Of a DNA stretch of 64,000 nt, positions 26,914 to 35,706 are shown piece after piece. The notes beneath the pieces were generated by a model. The model did no database searches. It saw nothing but the letters and a program-made list of their open reading frames with translations, and had not been told where the DNA came from. Location: positions 4,526,001-4,590,000 of the forward strand of contig NZ_JACHIS010000001.1 of the NCBI RefSeq assembly GCF_014203365.1, read 5' to 3'. Numbering within the stretch: position 1 is the first letter of the stretch; each line of letters starts with the position of its first letter. The translations under genes and the position numbers were made by a program. The DNA is from Actinoalloteichus hymeniacidonis (GTDB lineage Bacteria; Actinomycetota; Actinomycetes; Mycobacteriales; Pseudonocardiaceae).

Positions 26914-27897
26914 TCAGTGGGCGGCGGATCTGGCGTCGATGATTCCGAACACCGCGCGTTCCAGCGCGTACGAGGAATCGGCCGCCATGCCCTTCACCTC
27001 GCCGTTGAGCGCGGCCACCAGGTGCATCGCCCTGCCCAACCCGGCTTCCTCCCAGCCTCGGACCTGGGTACGCACCTTCTTGATCTTCCACGGCGGCATG
27101 CCCAGTTCACCAGCCATCTGCATGGGATCCCCATTACGGGCGCCGCGCACCAGGGCGATGCTGCGCACGGCGTCCGCCAACGCGTCCGCGATCAGCACGG
27201 CGGGCACCCCGGTCTGCAGAGCCCACCGAAGTGCTTCGAGGGCGCCCGTCCGATCGCCGGTGACGGCCTTCTCCGCGACGGCGAACCCGGTGACCTCCGC
27301 GCGGCCCCGGTGGTACCGACGGACAACCGTCTCGTCGATGGGTCCGTCGGTGTCGGCGACCAGTTGAACTGCGGCGGCGGCGAGTTCTCGCAGGTCCGAG
27401 CCCACCGTCTCGACCAGGGCCGATACCGCCCGAGCGTCGATCCGGCCACCGACCCGCCGCACCTCGTTGCGAACGAAGGCCTCGCGCTCGTTGCTCCGAG
27501 TGATCTTTCCGCATTCCTCCACGGCTGCGCCGTTGCCCTTGAGCGCGGCCGGAAGCTGTTTGGCCAGCTTGGCACGACCGCCGCCGGAATGGACCACGAC
27601 CAGGACGATCCCGTCATCGGGCTGCGGCCGATAGGCGACGAGCGCCTCGGCGAGCTCCGCGCCGGCGTCCTGGGCCGTATCCACCACCACCACCCGCCCC
27701 TCGCCGAACAACGAGGGGCTCACCAACTCGGCGAACCGTGGCACGGTCAGTTCGGCTGCTTTGATCCGGACCGTCTCGGTCATCGGGTCGAGTGCCTTCG
27801 CCGCGTCCGACGCCGCTCGCACGGCGCGCTCGACGAGTAGCTCCTCCTCCCCCAGGACCAGCAGAAGCGGGGCGGCCGGGGCGGCTTGCTTGCTCAC
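26914..27897 (-). CDS. holA: DNA polymerase III delta subunit
   Basis: Clamp-loader delta subunit, which opens the beta sliding clamp. The GTG at 27897, with AGGA 7 nt upstream, starts SKQAAPAAPLLLVLGEEELL, the usual beginning; the long upstream frame overlaps the SAM riboswitch region and is not coding. The 327 residues show the degenerate AAA+ fold (VVVVDTAQDAG, ITRSNEREAFVRNEVRRVGG) and the C-terminal collar domain with the YALERAVFGI helix. Orthologous by position to Rv2413c. Confidence 0.92.
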   Translation of the reverse strand: MSKQAAPAAPLLLVLGEEELLVERAVRAASDAAKALDPMTETVRIKAAELTVPRFAELVSPSLFGEGRVVVVDTAQDAGAELAEALVAYRPQPDDGIVLVVVHSGGGRAKLAKQLPAALKGNGAAVEECGKITRSNEREAFVRNEVRRVGGRIDARAVSALVETVGSDLRELAAAAVQLVADTDGPIDETVVRRYHRGRAEVTGFAVAEKAVTGDRTGALEALRWALQTGVPAVLIADALADAVRSIALVRGARNGDPMQMAGELGMPPWKIKKVRTQVRGWEEAGLGRAMHLVAALNGEVKGMAADSSYALERAVFGIIDARSAAH

Positions 27898-28076
27898 CCG
27901 ACCATCCTGGCACGGGTGCCCGACCGGCTTCGGCGCCGAGAGGCCGACGGCGGTCCGATCCTGCCGCGCGGATGCGGCGAAGGCCACCGTCGGAAGAGGG
28001 CATCCGGTCCCACGCTTCGGACGCAGGGTGGTTTCGGACTGTTTCGATGCCCTAGGGTTGGCCGCACAACTGAAGA

Positions 28077-28205
28077 CTTCATCCAGAGGGGTAGAGGGTC
28101 CGGCCCTACGAAACCCCGGCAACCGGCGTCGCCTGCCAACCGCGCTCTGCGGGCTGTCGACGATCACGGTGCCAATTCCGGCCCGCGACAGCGGGAAAGA
28201 TGAGG
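28077..28205 (+). ncRNA. SAM-I riboswitch (S-box leader)
   Basis: The conserved SAM-I core is present in order: ATCCAGAG, GTAGAGGG, TCCGGCCC, GAAACCCCGGCAACC, then GGTGCCAATTCC and AAAGATGAG. P1 pairs 28077-28083 with 28199-28205. P3 is enlarged: CGTCG (28126-28130) can pair with CGACG (28158-28162), closing an insert that itself contains CCGC/GCGG. The 3' strand of P1 runs into the GGAGAGG ribosome binding site of thrC (28204-28210), so SAM binding would hide part of that site. No separate terminator is seen, which favours translational control. Confidence 0.92.
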
Positions 28206-28217
28206 AGAGGCCTCGCG

Positions 28218-29480
28218 ATGACGACCACCCTGCGCAATTCCACGGATGCCACGTTGGATCTCGGTCCGGCAATCGCATTGTCCTGCAGGGAGTGCGGCAA
28301 CCGCATTCCGCTCGCGGCCGAATTCGCCTGTGCCGAATGTTTCGGACCGCTGGAAGTGGCCTACGAGTTCGGCAGGATCCGCCGGGAGGACATCGAGGCG
28401 GGCCCCCGTTCCATCTGGCGCTACCGCAACCTGCTCCCCGTACCCGCCGACGTCGATGAGCACGCCAACACCCAGCCCGGACTGACCCGGCTCGTGCGTG
28501 CCGACCGACTGGGCGCCGAACTCGGGCTGAAGAACCTGTGGGTCAAGGACGACACCGGTAACCCCACCCACTCTTTCAAGGACCGCGTGGTCGCTGTGGC
28601 CTTGGCCGCAGCCCGGGAATTGGGATTCCAGGTGTTGGCCTGTCCCTCCACCGGCAACCTCGCCAACGCCGTCGCCGCTGCGGCGGCTCGTGCGGGTTGG
28701 CGCTCCGTGGTGCTGATCCCGTCGACATTGGAGCGGGCCAAGGTGTTGACCACCGCGGCCTACGACGGTGCCCTCATCGCGGTGGAGGGCAACTACGACG
28801 ACGTCAACCGGCTTGCCACCGAGCTGGCGGCCGAGCACGAGGACTGGGCGTTCGTCAACGTCAACGTGCGGCCGTACTACGCCGAGGGCTCGAAGACGCT
28901 CGGTTACGAGGTCGCCGAGCAGCTCGGCTGGCGACTTCCGGAGCAGATCGTCGTCCCGATCGCCTCCGGTGCGCAACTCACCAAGGTCGACAAAGGCTTC
29001 CGCGAACTGGGCGAACTGGGTCTTGTGGAGCCCACGCCCTACCGGATCTTCGGTGCCCAGGCCACCGGCTGCTCTCCGGTGTCCGCCGCGTTCCGAGCGG
29101 GCAGTGACGTGGTCCAGCCCGTTCGCCCGGACACCATCGCCCGTTCACTGGCGATCGGCGCACCTGCCGACGGCCCCTACGTGCTCGACGCCGTCCGACG
29201 CACCGGCGGTGCCATCGAGGACGTCAGTGACGAGGAGGTGGTCGCGGGCATCCGCCTGTTGGCCAGGACCGAGGGCATCTTCACCGAGACCGCAGGCGGG
29301 GTCACCGTGGCCACGACGAAGAAGTTGGTCGAGGCCGGAAAGATCGACCCGGAGGCCGAGACGGTACTGCTGATCACCGGCGACGGCCTCAAGACCCTCG
29401 ACGCGATTCAGGATCACGTCGGACCCACGGCCACCGTGCCGCCGTCGGCGCAGGCCGTGCACGAGGCGCTCGGCTACTGA
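28218..29480 (+). CDS. thrC: Threonine synthase (PLP-dependent)
   Basis: Converts O-phospho-L-homoserine to threonine; fold type II PLP enzyme of 420 residues. The ATG at 28218 has GGAGAGG 7 nt upstream, within the riboswitch expression platform. An N-terminal zinc-ribbon-like segment (CRECG at 23-27, CAEC at 38-41) precedes the PLP Lys121 in THSFKDRV, the Gly-rich phosphate loop STGNLAN, and the C-terminal LLITGDGLKT. No hom or thrB is adjacent, so this may be a second, SAM-controlled copy or a paralogue with a related substrate. Confidence 0.9.
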   Translation: MTTTLRNSTDATLDLGPAIALSCRECGNRIPLAAEFACAECFGPLEVAYEFGRIRREDIEAGPRSIWRYRNLLPVPADVDEHANTQPGLTRLVRADRLGAELGLKNLWVKDDTGNPTHSFKDRVVAVALAAARELGFQVLACPSTGNLANAVAAAAARAGWRSVVLIPSTLERAKVLTTAAYDGALIAVEGNYDDVNRLATELAAEHEDWAFVNVNVRPYYAEGSKTLGYEVAEQLGWRLPEQIVVPIASGAQLTKVDKGFRELGELGLVEPTPYRIFGAQATGCSPVSAAFRAGSDVVQPVRPDTIARSLAIGAPADGPYVLDAVRRTGGAIEDVSDEEVVAGIRLLARTEGIFTETAGGVTVATTKKLVEAGKIDPEAETVLLITGDGLKTLDAIQDHVGPTATVPPSAQAVHEALGY

Positions 29481-29526
29481 GCGAACCGGCGTCTCGAATC
29501 GGACTTGGGACTTCGGGGCGGTCGAG

Positions 29527-29564
29527 GAGCCGGCGGGATCGGTGAATCGGTCCCGCCCCGGCTC
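29527..29564. terminator. Terminator hairpin, thrC/comEC
   Basis: 12-bp stem: GAGCCGG plus CGGGA (29527-29538) with TCCCG plus CCGGCTC (29551-29564), a 2-nt bulge and a 12-nt loop. It lies between convergent genes and overlaps the comEC stop codon. Confidence 0.6.
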
Positions 29565-31935
29565 ACGGCTGGGCCACCTCCGGGGTACGACGAGCCACCA
29601 ACGGCGCCTCGGCTCCCTCGGCCACCGCCACGTCGCCGCCGAGGTCGGTACGCACCACCTCGGCGCCCAGCGTCGTCAGCTCGTCGATCACCGTGGCATT
29701 GGGATGCCCGTAGCGGTTGTCGGCACCCACGCTGATCAGGGCGACTCTCGGTCTGATCGCCGCGAGGAAACGTGGTGAGGTGTAGCGCGAGCCGTGATGC
29801 GGCACCTTGAGCACGTCCGCACCGAGGTCGACGCCCGAGCCGAGCAGGGCATCCTGACCGGCCAATTCGACGTCCCCGGTCAGCAGTACGCGACCGACCG
29901 GCGTCGTCGCGCGGATCACCAACGAGGCATCGTTGATCTCCGTGCCGGATTCCTCGTCGACCCGGGTAGGTGGGGCGACCGGTCCGAGTACCTCCATGGT
30001 CAGCTCGGGCCAGTCCAGGCGTTGATCGGCCCGGAGCTCCACGATCGGCACCTGGGCCGCAGCCGCCGATTCGCGCACCCGAGTATCGGCCCAGGCGGGT
30101 GCACGAAGCGGGCCGACCGCGACCGCCGACACCCGCCGCCCGGTCATCGCCGAGGTCAGCCCGCCGATGTGGTCGGCATGGAGATGACTCAGCACGATCA
30201 GCGCGAGAGTGTGGACGCCGAGATCACGCAGGCATGCGTGCACGGCCCCGTTGTCCGGTCCGGTGTCCACGACCACCGCGCTGCCGGGCTCGCCGGTGGC
30301 GAGCACGATGGCATCGCCCTGTTCGACGTCGCAGGCCACCACCGTCCAATCCCGTGGCGGCCAACCCGGTGCGACGATCCGGCTCGGCACCAGGAAGAGC
30401 ACCAGCACCAAGACCAGTGCCAGCACCAGGGTCCGGGTTCGCCGCGATCGCACGAGGAGGATCAGCACCACGAGAACCACCGCGAGCAGCACCCCGCCGC
30501 CCATCCCGCCCGGCCAGTCCAGGCGCGCCCCGGGAACAGCAGCGGCATGACGTCCGACCAGGATCAACCACCACACCTCGGGCCCGGCCAACCGCACGAG
30601 CAGCTCGGCGGTACCCAGGTGCAGCGGCGCGATCAGCGCCGCCAGCACCCCCAGCACCGTGGCAGGTGGCACCGCCGGTGCTGCCAGCAGGTTCGCCAAT
30701 ACCGAGATGAGACTGACCTCGCCGGACAGCCCGGCGACCAGCGGGGCGGTGGCCAGCTGCGCGGCCATCGCGACGGCCAGAGCCTCCGCGAGCACAACGG
30801 GGACACCTCGATCCCGCAGGGCACCCGCCCACCTCGGCGCCAGGATCACCAGACCCGCCGTCGCCGCCACCGACAATGCGAACCCCGGATGCGTGGCCAA
30901 CTCCGGGCGCACCATCAACAGGACGATCACCGTTCCCGCCAGCGCCGGCAGGGCACAGCGACGCCGTCCGAGCACCAAGGCCAGCAGGGTGACCGCGCCC
31001 ATCGCAGCCGCCCGAAGCACGCTGGGTTCCGGACGAGCCAGGATCACGAAGCCCACGAGCGTCACGCCCGCTGCCAAGGTCGACGGGATCGGCCCGAGGC
31101 TCAATGCCCGACATCCCAACAGGACGGCCCCGCACAGAATCGCCAGATTGGCGCCGGACACAGCGGTCAAGTGCGTCAATCCCGCAGCTTGGAACTCCTC
31201 CTCGACCTGAGCCGATTGATCGCGGGTGTCGCCGACCACCAGTGCGGGCAGCAGGCCTGCCGGATCGGGATGCAGCACGCTGGCTGCGGTCCGCAGTCCA
31301 CCGCGGATCACGTCGGCAGCCGATTGCCACCACGAGACCGGCCCGACCGCCGTGGGTGGTCCCCGCACCCGGAGCACCGCCACCGTGAGGTCGCCGGAGC
31401 GGGCAGGGAGCAGCGAGCCCTCGACGGTCACCTGTTGACCGGGTAGCAGCGTCGCCCATTCGGGGTCATCGGCGAGGACTATCGTTCCTCCCCAGGTCGG
31501 GGTCCATCCGTCGTCCCCTCGCATCGCGGTCAACTGAGTGCGGATCAACAACCTGCCGTCGTCCGGCGAGCCTGCATAGCCCGCGCTGCTCAACCGGACC
31601 GGATCCTCGGTGAGTCGTAGCCGCACGAGGGCCTCGGCGCCTCGCTCGGCTGCGGCCCGCAGTTCATGGCCGCTGGTGTGTTGGACCCGAAGGGCGATAC
31701 CGATCGAGGCCGTGATCGTCAGTGCCCCGACGGCCAGCACGCCCGCCATCATTCGTCGAGCGAGCGGGAATCGATGCCAGGCCCGGAGGCCGCAGCCGAT
31801 CACCAGCAGGCAGGCCACTATCCCGACCAGGATCGCGGCGTGGTGGCCGCCGTACATCCCGACCAGGGTGGTGCCCCACACCGCCAGCGCCGAGGGCACC
31901 AGTCGGAGGTCACGGCGAGCCGGTTGCTCGATCAT
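29563..31935 (-). CDS. comEC: ComEC/Rec2 family DNA-uptake channel protein
   Basis: Predicted membrane channel that passes single-stranded DNA in natural competence. The ATG at 31935 overlaps the comEA stop (ATGA). The 790-residue protein has an N-terminal DUF4131-like part with several helices, the central competence domain of about seven or more helices beginning near TAVSGANLAILCGA, and a C-terminal metallo-beta-lactamase-like domain with HLHADHIGG (residues 584-592), LLTGDVELAG and KVPHHGSRY. Order holA, comEC, comEA matches Rv2413c-Rv2415c. Whether the organism is competent is unknown. Confidence 0.92.
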   Translation of the reverse strand: MIEQPARRDLRLVPSALAVWGTTLVGMYGGHHAAILVGIVACLLVIGCGLRAWHRFPLARRMMAGVLAVGALTITASIGIALRVQHTSGHELRAAAERGAEALVRLRLTEDPVRLSSAGYAGSPDDGRLLIRTQLTAMRGDDGWTPTWGGTIVLADDPEWATLLPGQQVTVEGSLLPARSGDLTVAVLRVRGPPTAVGPVSWWQSAADVIRGGLRTAASVLHPDPAGLLPALVVGDTRDQSAQVEEEFQAAGLTHLTAVSGANLAILCGAVLLGCRALSLGPIPSTLAAGVTLVGFVILARPEPSVLRAAAMGAVTLLALVLGRRRCALPALAGTVIVLLMVRPELATHPGFALSVAATAGLVILAPRWAGALRDRGVPVVLAEALAVAMAAQLATAPLVAGLSGEVSLISVLANLLAAPAVPPATVLGVLAALIAPLHLGTAELLVRLAGPEVWWLILVGRHAAAVPGARLDWPGGMGGGVLLAVVLVVLILLVRSRRTRTLVLALVLVLVLFLVPSRIVAPGWPPRDWTVVACDVEQGDAIVLATGEPGSAVVVDTGPDNGAVHACLRDLGVHTLALIVLSHLHADHIGGLTSAMTGRRVSAVAVGPLRAPAWADTRVRESAAAAQVPIVELRADQRLDWPELTMEVLGPVAPPTRVDEESGTEINDASLVIRATTPVGRVLLTGDVELAGQDALLGSGVDLGADVLKVPHHGSRYTSPRFLAAIRPRVALISVGADNRYGHPNATVIDELTTLGAEVVRTDLGGDVAVAEGAEAPLVARRTPEVAQP

Positions 31936-32855
31936 GCCGTCACCAGGTCCTTCAATCGCTCGTACCTGGTGGGGCCGATCCCGTCCACCTCGCGCAGGTC
32001 CTCGACGGAATCGAACCGACCGTGTTCGGTCCGCCAATCGAGAATGCGTTGCGCGGTGACCGGCCCCACGCCGGGCAGCGAGTCGAGCTGGGCGACCGAT
32101 GCCGCGTTCAGGTCGATCGCGGCACCACCACCGGCGGTGGCCGCGGCCTCGCCACCGCCGACCACGCCGCCGTCGGACTGCGCTCCGGGTGGCACGGGCG
32201 CATCGACGTGGATCTGCTCACCATCTGCCAGCGGACGAGCCAGGTTCACCGTGTCGAGATCGGCATCCGGGTGTGCCCCGCCCGCAGCCGCCACCGCGTC
32301 CGCCACTCTGGCTGGCGCGCTGAGCGTGACCAGTCCGGGTGTCATGACCCGCCCGACGACGCTGACCACCAGTTCGGCGGGCGCCGTCGTCGTCTCTGCC
32401 ACCGAGGTCGACGAGGTCTGCGGAGTGGCGGCGGCGGGCACCAGCGGTAGTGGTTCCGCAGCAGGCGCGGACCGCCAGAGCAATCCCACCGTGACGACCA
32501 AGGCGATACCCACCGCGCCGAGCCCGAGCGCCAGCGCGCCCGATCGGCCGGGGTCCAGTCGGGCCGAGCCGATGCCAGCGGGCACCCAGCGCCGGACGAG
32601 GCGGTTGAGCCTGCCTTCGGTGGGTAGCTTCACGGAGGTCGGGTCACCGACGCGACTGCGATGTCGCCCGCCGACGGGTGGAGCACCTCGACCGGTCCCG
32701 TCCCGCCGTCTCCAGCCATCCCCGACGGCCCTCGTCACACCGGCGTCCGGCGGCACGCCATCGCCGTCCTCCCCGGTGACGATGACGTCGAGTCGCCGCC
32801 GAGGGCCCGGGAAGACAGCTCGGCGTGGTGTCGTGGAAACGGCCATGCCGTGCAT
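31932..32855 (-). CDS. comEA: ComEA family helix-hairpin-helix DNA-binding protein
   Basis: Membrane-anchored DNA receptor for uptake. A long basic N-terminus, one transmembrane helix at about 106-127, a Thr/Ala/Pro linker, an SLBB-like domain (VVSVVGRVMTPGLVTLSAPA) and a C-terminal pair of helix-hairpin-helix motifs (DLNAASVAQLDSLPGVGP and LREVDGIGPTRYERLK). None of the candidate starts has a good ribosome binding site: ATG 32855 gives 307 residues, ATG 32846 three fewer, and a start near residue 68-74 is possible. Its stop overlaps the comEC start. Confidence 0.88.
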   Translation of the reverse strand: MHGMAVSTTPRRAVFPGPRRRLDVIVTGEDGDGVPPDAGVTRAVGDGWRRRDGTGRGAPPVGGRHRSRVGDPTSVKLPTEGRLNRLVRRWVPAGIGSARLDPGRSGALALGLGAVGIALVVTVGLLWRSAPAAEPLPLVPAAATPQTSSTSVAETTTAPAELVVSVVGRVMTPGLVTLSAPARVADAVAAAGGAHPDADLDTVNLARPLADGEQIHVDAPVPPGAQSDGGVVGGGEAAATAGGGAAIDLNAASVAQLDSLPGVGPVTAQRILDWRTEHGRFDSVEDLREVDGIGPTRYERLKDLVTA

Positions 32856-33009
32856 TCAAGCCGTCGATCACGAGCAACACCCGAGTTCAAGATCCACATG
32901 TGGATGGATCGGACGGTGTGGACAACTCCCCGGTCAGAACGCGACGGCGGCCTTCCGATCGCCCTCGGTTGCGTAACGTCGTGGGGTTACGCCCAGCCAC
33001 TCGGGTGGC

Positions 33010-33870
33010 TCAGCCGATCAGGTCAGGGCCGCCCGGCAACACGACCGCGCCCAGCACGCCGGGCCCGGTATGCGCGCCGATCACCGCGCCCAACTCCGAG
33101 ATCAGACAGGCCCGGCAGCCGGGAACGCGTTCCTCGATCCTCGACGCCAGTTCCACCGCTCGCTCCGGCGCATCCAGGTGGTGCACCGCCACGCCGACAT
33201 CGCCGGACCCGGCGGTCTCGACGACATGGTCGACCAGCCTGGTCAGCGCCCGCGCAGAGGTGCGGACCTTCTCCAGGGGGACGATGCCGCCGTCGTCGAC
33301 GTGTAGCAGCGGACGCACCGCCAGCGCCGTGCCAAGGAACGCCGCCGCAGTGCCGATACGACCACCACGTCGCAGGTACTCCAGGGTGTCCAGACAGAAG
33401 AAGGCCCTGGTCCGCAGCGCTGTCTCCTCGGCGATCCTGGCAGCCTCGTGGCCATCGGCACCGGAGCCCGCCGCGATCGCGGCCGACAGGACCGCATAGC
33501 CCAGGCCCATCCCGGTGGAACGAGAATCGATCACCTTGATCCGGTCCGAGCCCAGTTCCTCGGCTGCGAACCACGCCGCATCCCAGGTTCCGGAGAGGTC
33601 TGCCGACAGGTGCACCGAGACGATCATCTCGGCGCCGTCCCGCAGCAGTTCTCGATAGACCGCGGCGAACTCGCTCGGTGTCGGGCGGGAGGTGGTGACC
33701 AGGCGGTGGGCCCGGAGGTCGGCGGCGAGTTCCTTCGGGCCGACGTCGACGCAGTCTCGCCGCGACCGGCCGTCCACCAGGACGTGCAGCGGCACCACCC
33801 GCACCCGATATCGCTCGGCGAATCCCTCGGGGAGGTGGGCTGTCGAATCGGTGACGATGGCCACGGTCAT
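33010..33870 (-). CDS. DegV family fatty-acid-binding protein
   Basis: Two-domain protein of 286 residues that binds a fatty acid, often acting as the carrier for fatty acid kinase. Family features: VAIVTDSTAHLP, the TSRPTPSEF loop with the Ser/Thr pair that holds the carboxylate, SVHLSADLSGTWDAA, VIDSRSTGMGLG and YLRRGGRIG. Its ATG overlaps the octT stop by 4 nt, so it is the last gene of a nadD-rsfS-gpgP-octT-degV run. Same neighbours as Rv2417c. Confidence 0.92.
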   Translation of the reverse strand: MTVAIVTDSTAHLPEGFAERYRVRVVPLHVLVDGRSRRDCVDVGPKELAADLRAHRLVTTSRPTPSEFAAVYRELLRDGAEMIVSVHLSADLSGTWDAAWFAAEELGSDRIKVIDSRSTGMGLGYAVLSAAIAAGSGADGHEAARIAEETALRTRAFFCLDTLEYLRRGGRIGTAAAFLGTALAVRPLLHVDDGGIVPLEKVRTSARALTRLVDHVVETAGSGDVGVAVHHLDAPERAVELASRIEERVPGCRACLISELGAVIGAHTGPGVLGAVVLPGGPDLIG

Positions 33871-34676
33871 CCCGGGCGCCTGCTGTTCTGCCGCCAGGCC
33901 ATCGCTTCGATGCCGTGGTGCGTCGGCCGTATCGCCGTCCGGATGGGTTCGCCGGTCGCGATGACCAGCTCGGCCAAGGCCAGCCCGACGGCATGATGTG
34001 CCGTCCAGCCCCAGTGCAGCCCGTCACGGTTGCCCTGGCCGGAGTCCAGGTGGTCGGTGACCAGCGAAGGCAGATCGAGCAACGGGATGCCGACTCGGCC
34101 GCCCCAGGCCCGGATCTCCGCTTCGGCAGGCGCATGCCCGGTATGGATCCGGGCATAGGAGTCGGCGCGGTGGACCGAGGGCACCATCGCGATGATCGGT
34201 AGCTCGGGACGTAGCGCTCGGATCGCCCGTCTGCATTCATCGAGATACCGGACCGTCAGCCGAGGCGGCAGCGCCACCGGCTTACCGCCCATGGCCCGGG
34301 TCAGCGACGGCTGGAGCCGCCGGTAACCCGCCCGGACCCGTCGACGCAGGCCGTCGGGACGCAGGTACCGGATGCCTTCCCGCAATGCCGTCGGCAGCGG
34401 CGAGGGCAGCGTGTCCATGCTTCCGACACCCAATACCACCGCGCGGACCAGCGGCAACGCGGCCCACACCCTCGGATCGCCGGTCAATGCCCACCAGGCG
34501 TCCCGTGCCGTCCAACCGAGCCCCGCGACGAGTTGAGCGGTACCGCCCAACTCTGCGGCGGCGACATTGGGCCACAGCCTCGGTTCGTCGGCCGGATGTG
34601 GGCCCTGCGGACCGTGGAAGGCGAGGGAATCGCCGAGGACCAGCAGCTCCCCACCTCTACGATCCGCCGCGTTCAC
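33867..34676 (-). CDS. octT: SGNH hydrolase-type octanoyltransferase (OctT-like)
   Basis: Orthologue by position and fold of mycobacterial OctT (Rv2418c), which octanoylates diglucosylglycerate in methylglucose lipopolysaccharide synthesis. The GTG at 34676 overlaps the gpgP stop (GTGA) and starts NAADRRGGELLVLGDSLAFHG; the frame runs upstream to 34844 through gpgP. Motifs: GDSL (catalytic Ser), VLGVGSMDTLP in place of GxND, and DGLHWGWTAHH with the Asp/His pair. 269 residues, no signal peptide. The specific substrate is inferred from the gpgP neighbour. Confidence 0.85.
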   Translation of the reverse strand: MNAADRRGGELLVLGDSLAFHGPQGPHPADEPRLWPNVAAAELGGTAQLVAGLGWTARDAWWALTGDPRVWAALPLVRAVVLGVGSMDTLPSPLPTALREGIRYLRPDGLRRRVRAGYRRLQPSLTRAMGGKPVALPPRLTVRYLDECRRAIRALRPELPIIAMVPSVHRADSYARIHTGHAPAEAEIRAWGGRVGIPLLDLPSLVTDHLDSGQGNRDGLHWGWTAHHAVGLALAELVIATGEPIRTAIRPTHHGIEAMAWRQNSRRPG

Positions 34677-35284
34677 TCCGAGATGCCTGCGTTGTACTGC
34701 CGTAGCCGCCACACGATGTCGTCGGCACGGCGTTCCAGAACCGTCCAATGGCAGTTCCCGATGCCACCGAGTTGCAGCCAATGGGGCAGATCCAGACCGA
34801 GCAACCGCCCGGTGAGCGTCGTGATCAGACCACCGTGGGCGCACAGCAACACCGTGCCCGAATACTCCTTATCCAGGTCTGCGACGACGCTTGCGGCGCG
34901 GTCCGCGACCTGGATCCGTGTCTCCCCGTTCGGCGTCGGCTGAGTCGGATCGTCGCGCCACTTCGACAGCAGCCCCGGCCAGGCCTCCTCGATCTCCACC
35001 GAGGTCAGACCCTCCCAATCACCCATGTGCGTCTCACGCAACCTGGTGTCGGTCTGAGTCTTGACGCCGGTGATCAGGTGGAAGGCCGACGCGGTGTCGG
35101 CAGCACGACGAAGATCCGAGGTGACCACGACCTCGGGTTCGAAACGAACCAACTCGGGCGCGGCACGGCGAGCCTGCGCACGCCCCCGCTCGGTGAGTTC
35201 GGTATCGAGGTGGCCCTGCAACCGGCCCTCTGCGTTGTGCCCTGTCTCGCCGTGCCGCCAGAGCACCAATCTGGACAGCGTCAC
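34673..35284 (-). CDS. gpgP: Histidine phosphatase, probable glucosyl-3-phosphoglycerate phosphatase
   Basis: Member of the phosphoglycerate-mutase-like histidine phosphatases, orthologous by position to GpgP (Rv2419c), which dephosphorylates glucosyl-3-phosphoglycerate. The GTG at 35284 overlaps the rsfS stop. The 203 residues begin TLSRLVLWRHGETGHN with the catalytic RHG, and contain ELTERGRAQA, TSDLRRAADTA, the acidic RETHMGDWEG and the second catalytic His in CAHGGLI. Coupled to octT, which supports a glucosylglycerate role. Confidence 0.88.
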   Translation of the reverse strand: MTLSRLVLWRHGETGHNAEGRLQGHLDTELTERGRAQARRAAPELVRFEPEVVVTSDLRRAADTASAFHLITGVKTQTDTRLRETHMGDWEGLTSVEIEEAWPGLLSKWRDDPTQPTPNGETRIQVADRAASVVADLDKEYSGTVLLCAHGGLITTLTGRLLGLDLPHWLQLGGIGNCHWTVLERRADDIVWRLRQYNAGISE

Positions 35285-35706
35285 GCCTGATCGTCCTCGG
35301 TCGCCGAAGCCGCCTCGGCGCTGTCCTCGGAAGACGTCGACGTGGGGGCTCCATCGTCGAACGGCACCCTCGGACAGTCCTTCCACAGCCGCTCGAGCCC
35401 GTAGAACGCACGTTCCTCGGCGTGTTGCACGTGGACGACGACGTCCACGAAGTCCAACAGCACCCACCGGCCTTCACGGGCGCCCTCACGGCGTACCGGC
35501 TTCACACCGATCTCGCGCAGCTTCTCCTCGATGCCGTCGACGATGGCCGAGACCTGACGCTCGTTGGGCGCCGAGGCGATCACGAAACAGTCGGTGATGA
35601 CAAGCTGATCGGACACGTCCAGCACCACGATCTCGTGGGCCTTCTTGTCCGCCGCCGCACGGGCGGCGACGAGCGCCGTCTTCCGCGCCTCGTCGGTCGC
35701 TACCAC
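35281..35706 (-). CDS. rsfS: Ribosome silencing factor RsfS
   Basis: Binds L14 of the 50S subunit and blocks subunit joining under nutrient stress. The GTG at 35706 follows GGAGGGAGAACT; upstream frame to 36198 has no protein-like character. Features: EIVVLDVSDQLVITDCFVIA, the ERQVSAIVDGIEEKLRE helix, EGRWVLLDFVDVVVHVQ and FYGLERLWKDCP. A Ser/Glu/Ala-rich tail of about 25 residues is extra. Order with gpgP as in Rv2420c-Rv2419c. Confidence 0.94.
   Translation of the reverse strand: MVATDEARKTALVAARAAADKKAHEIVVLDVSDQLVITDCFVIASAPNERQVSAIVDGIEEKLREIGVKPVRREGAREGRWVLLDFVDVVVHVQHAEERAFYGLERLWKDCPRVPFDDGAPTSTSSEDSAEAASATEDDQA

Noticed and set aside
29794-31446. A 550-codon plus-strand frame antisense to comEC
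   Set aside because: Gln/Arg/His-rich shadow of the comEC codons, with no ribosome binding site or domain.
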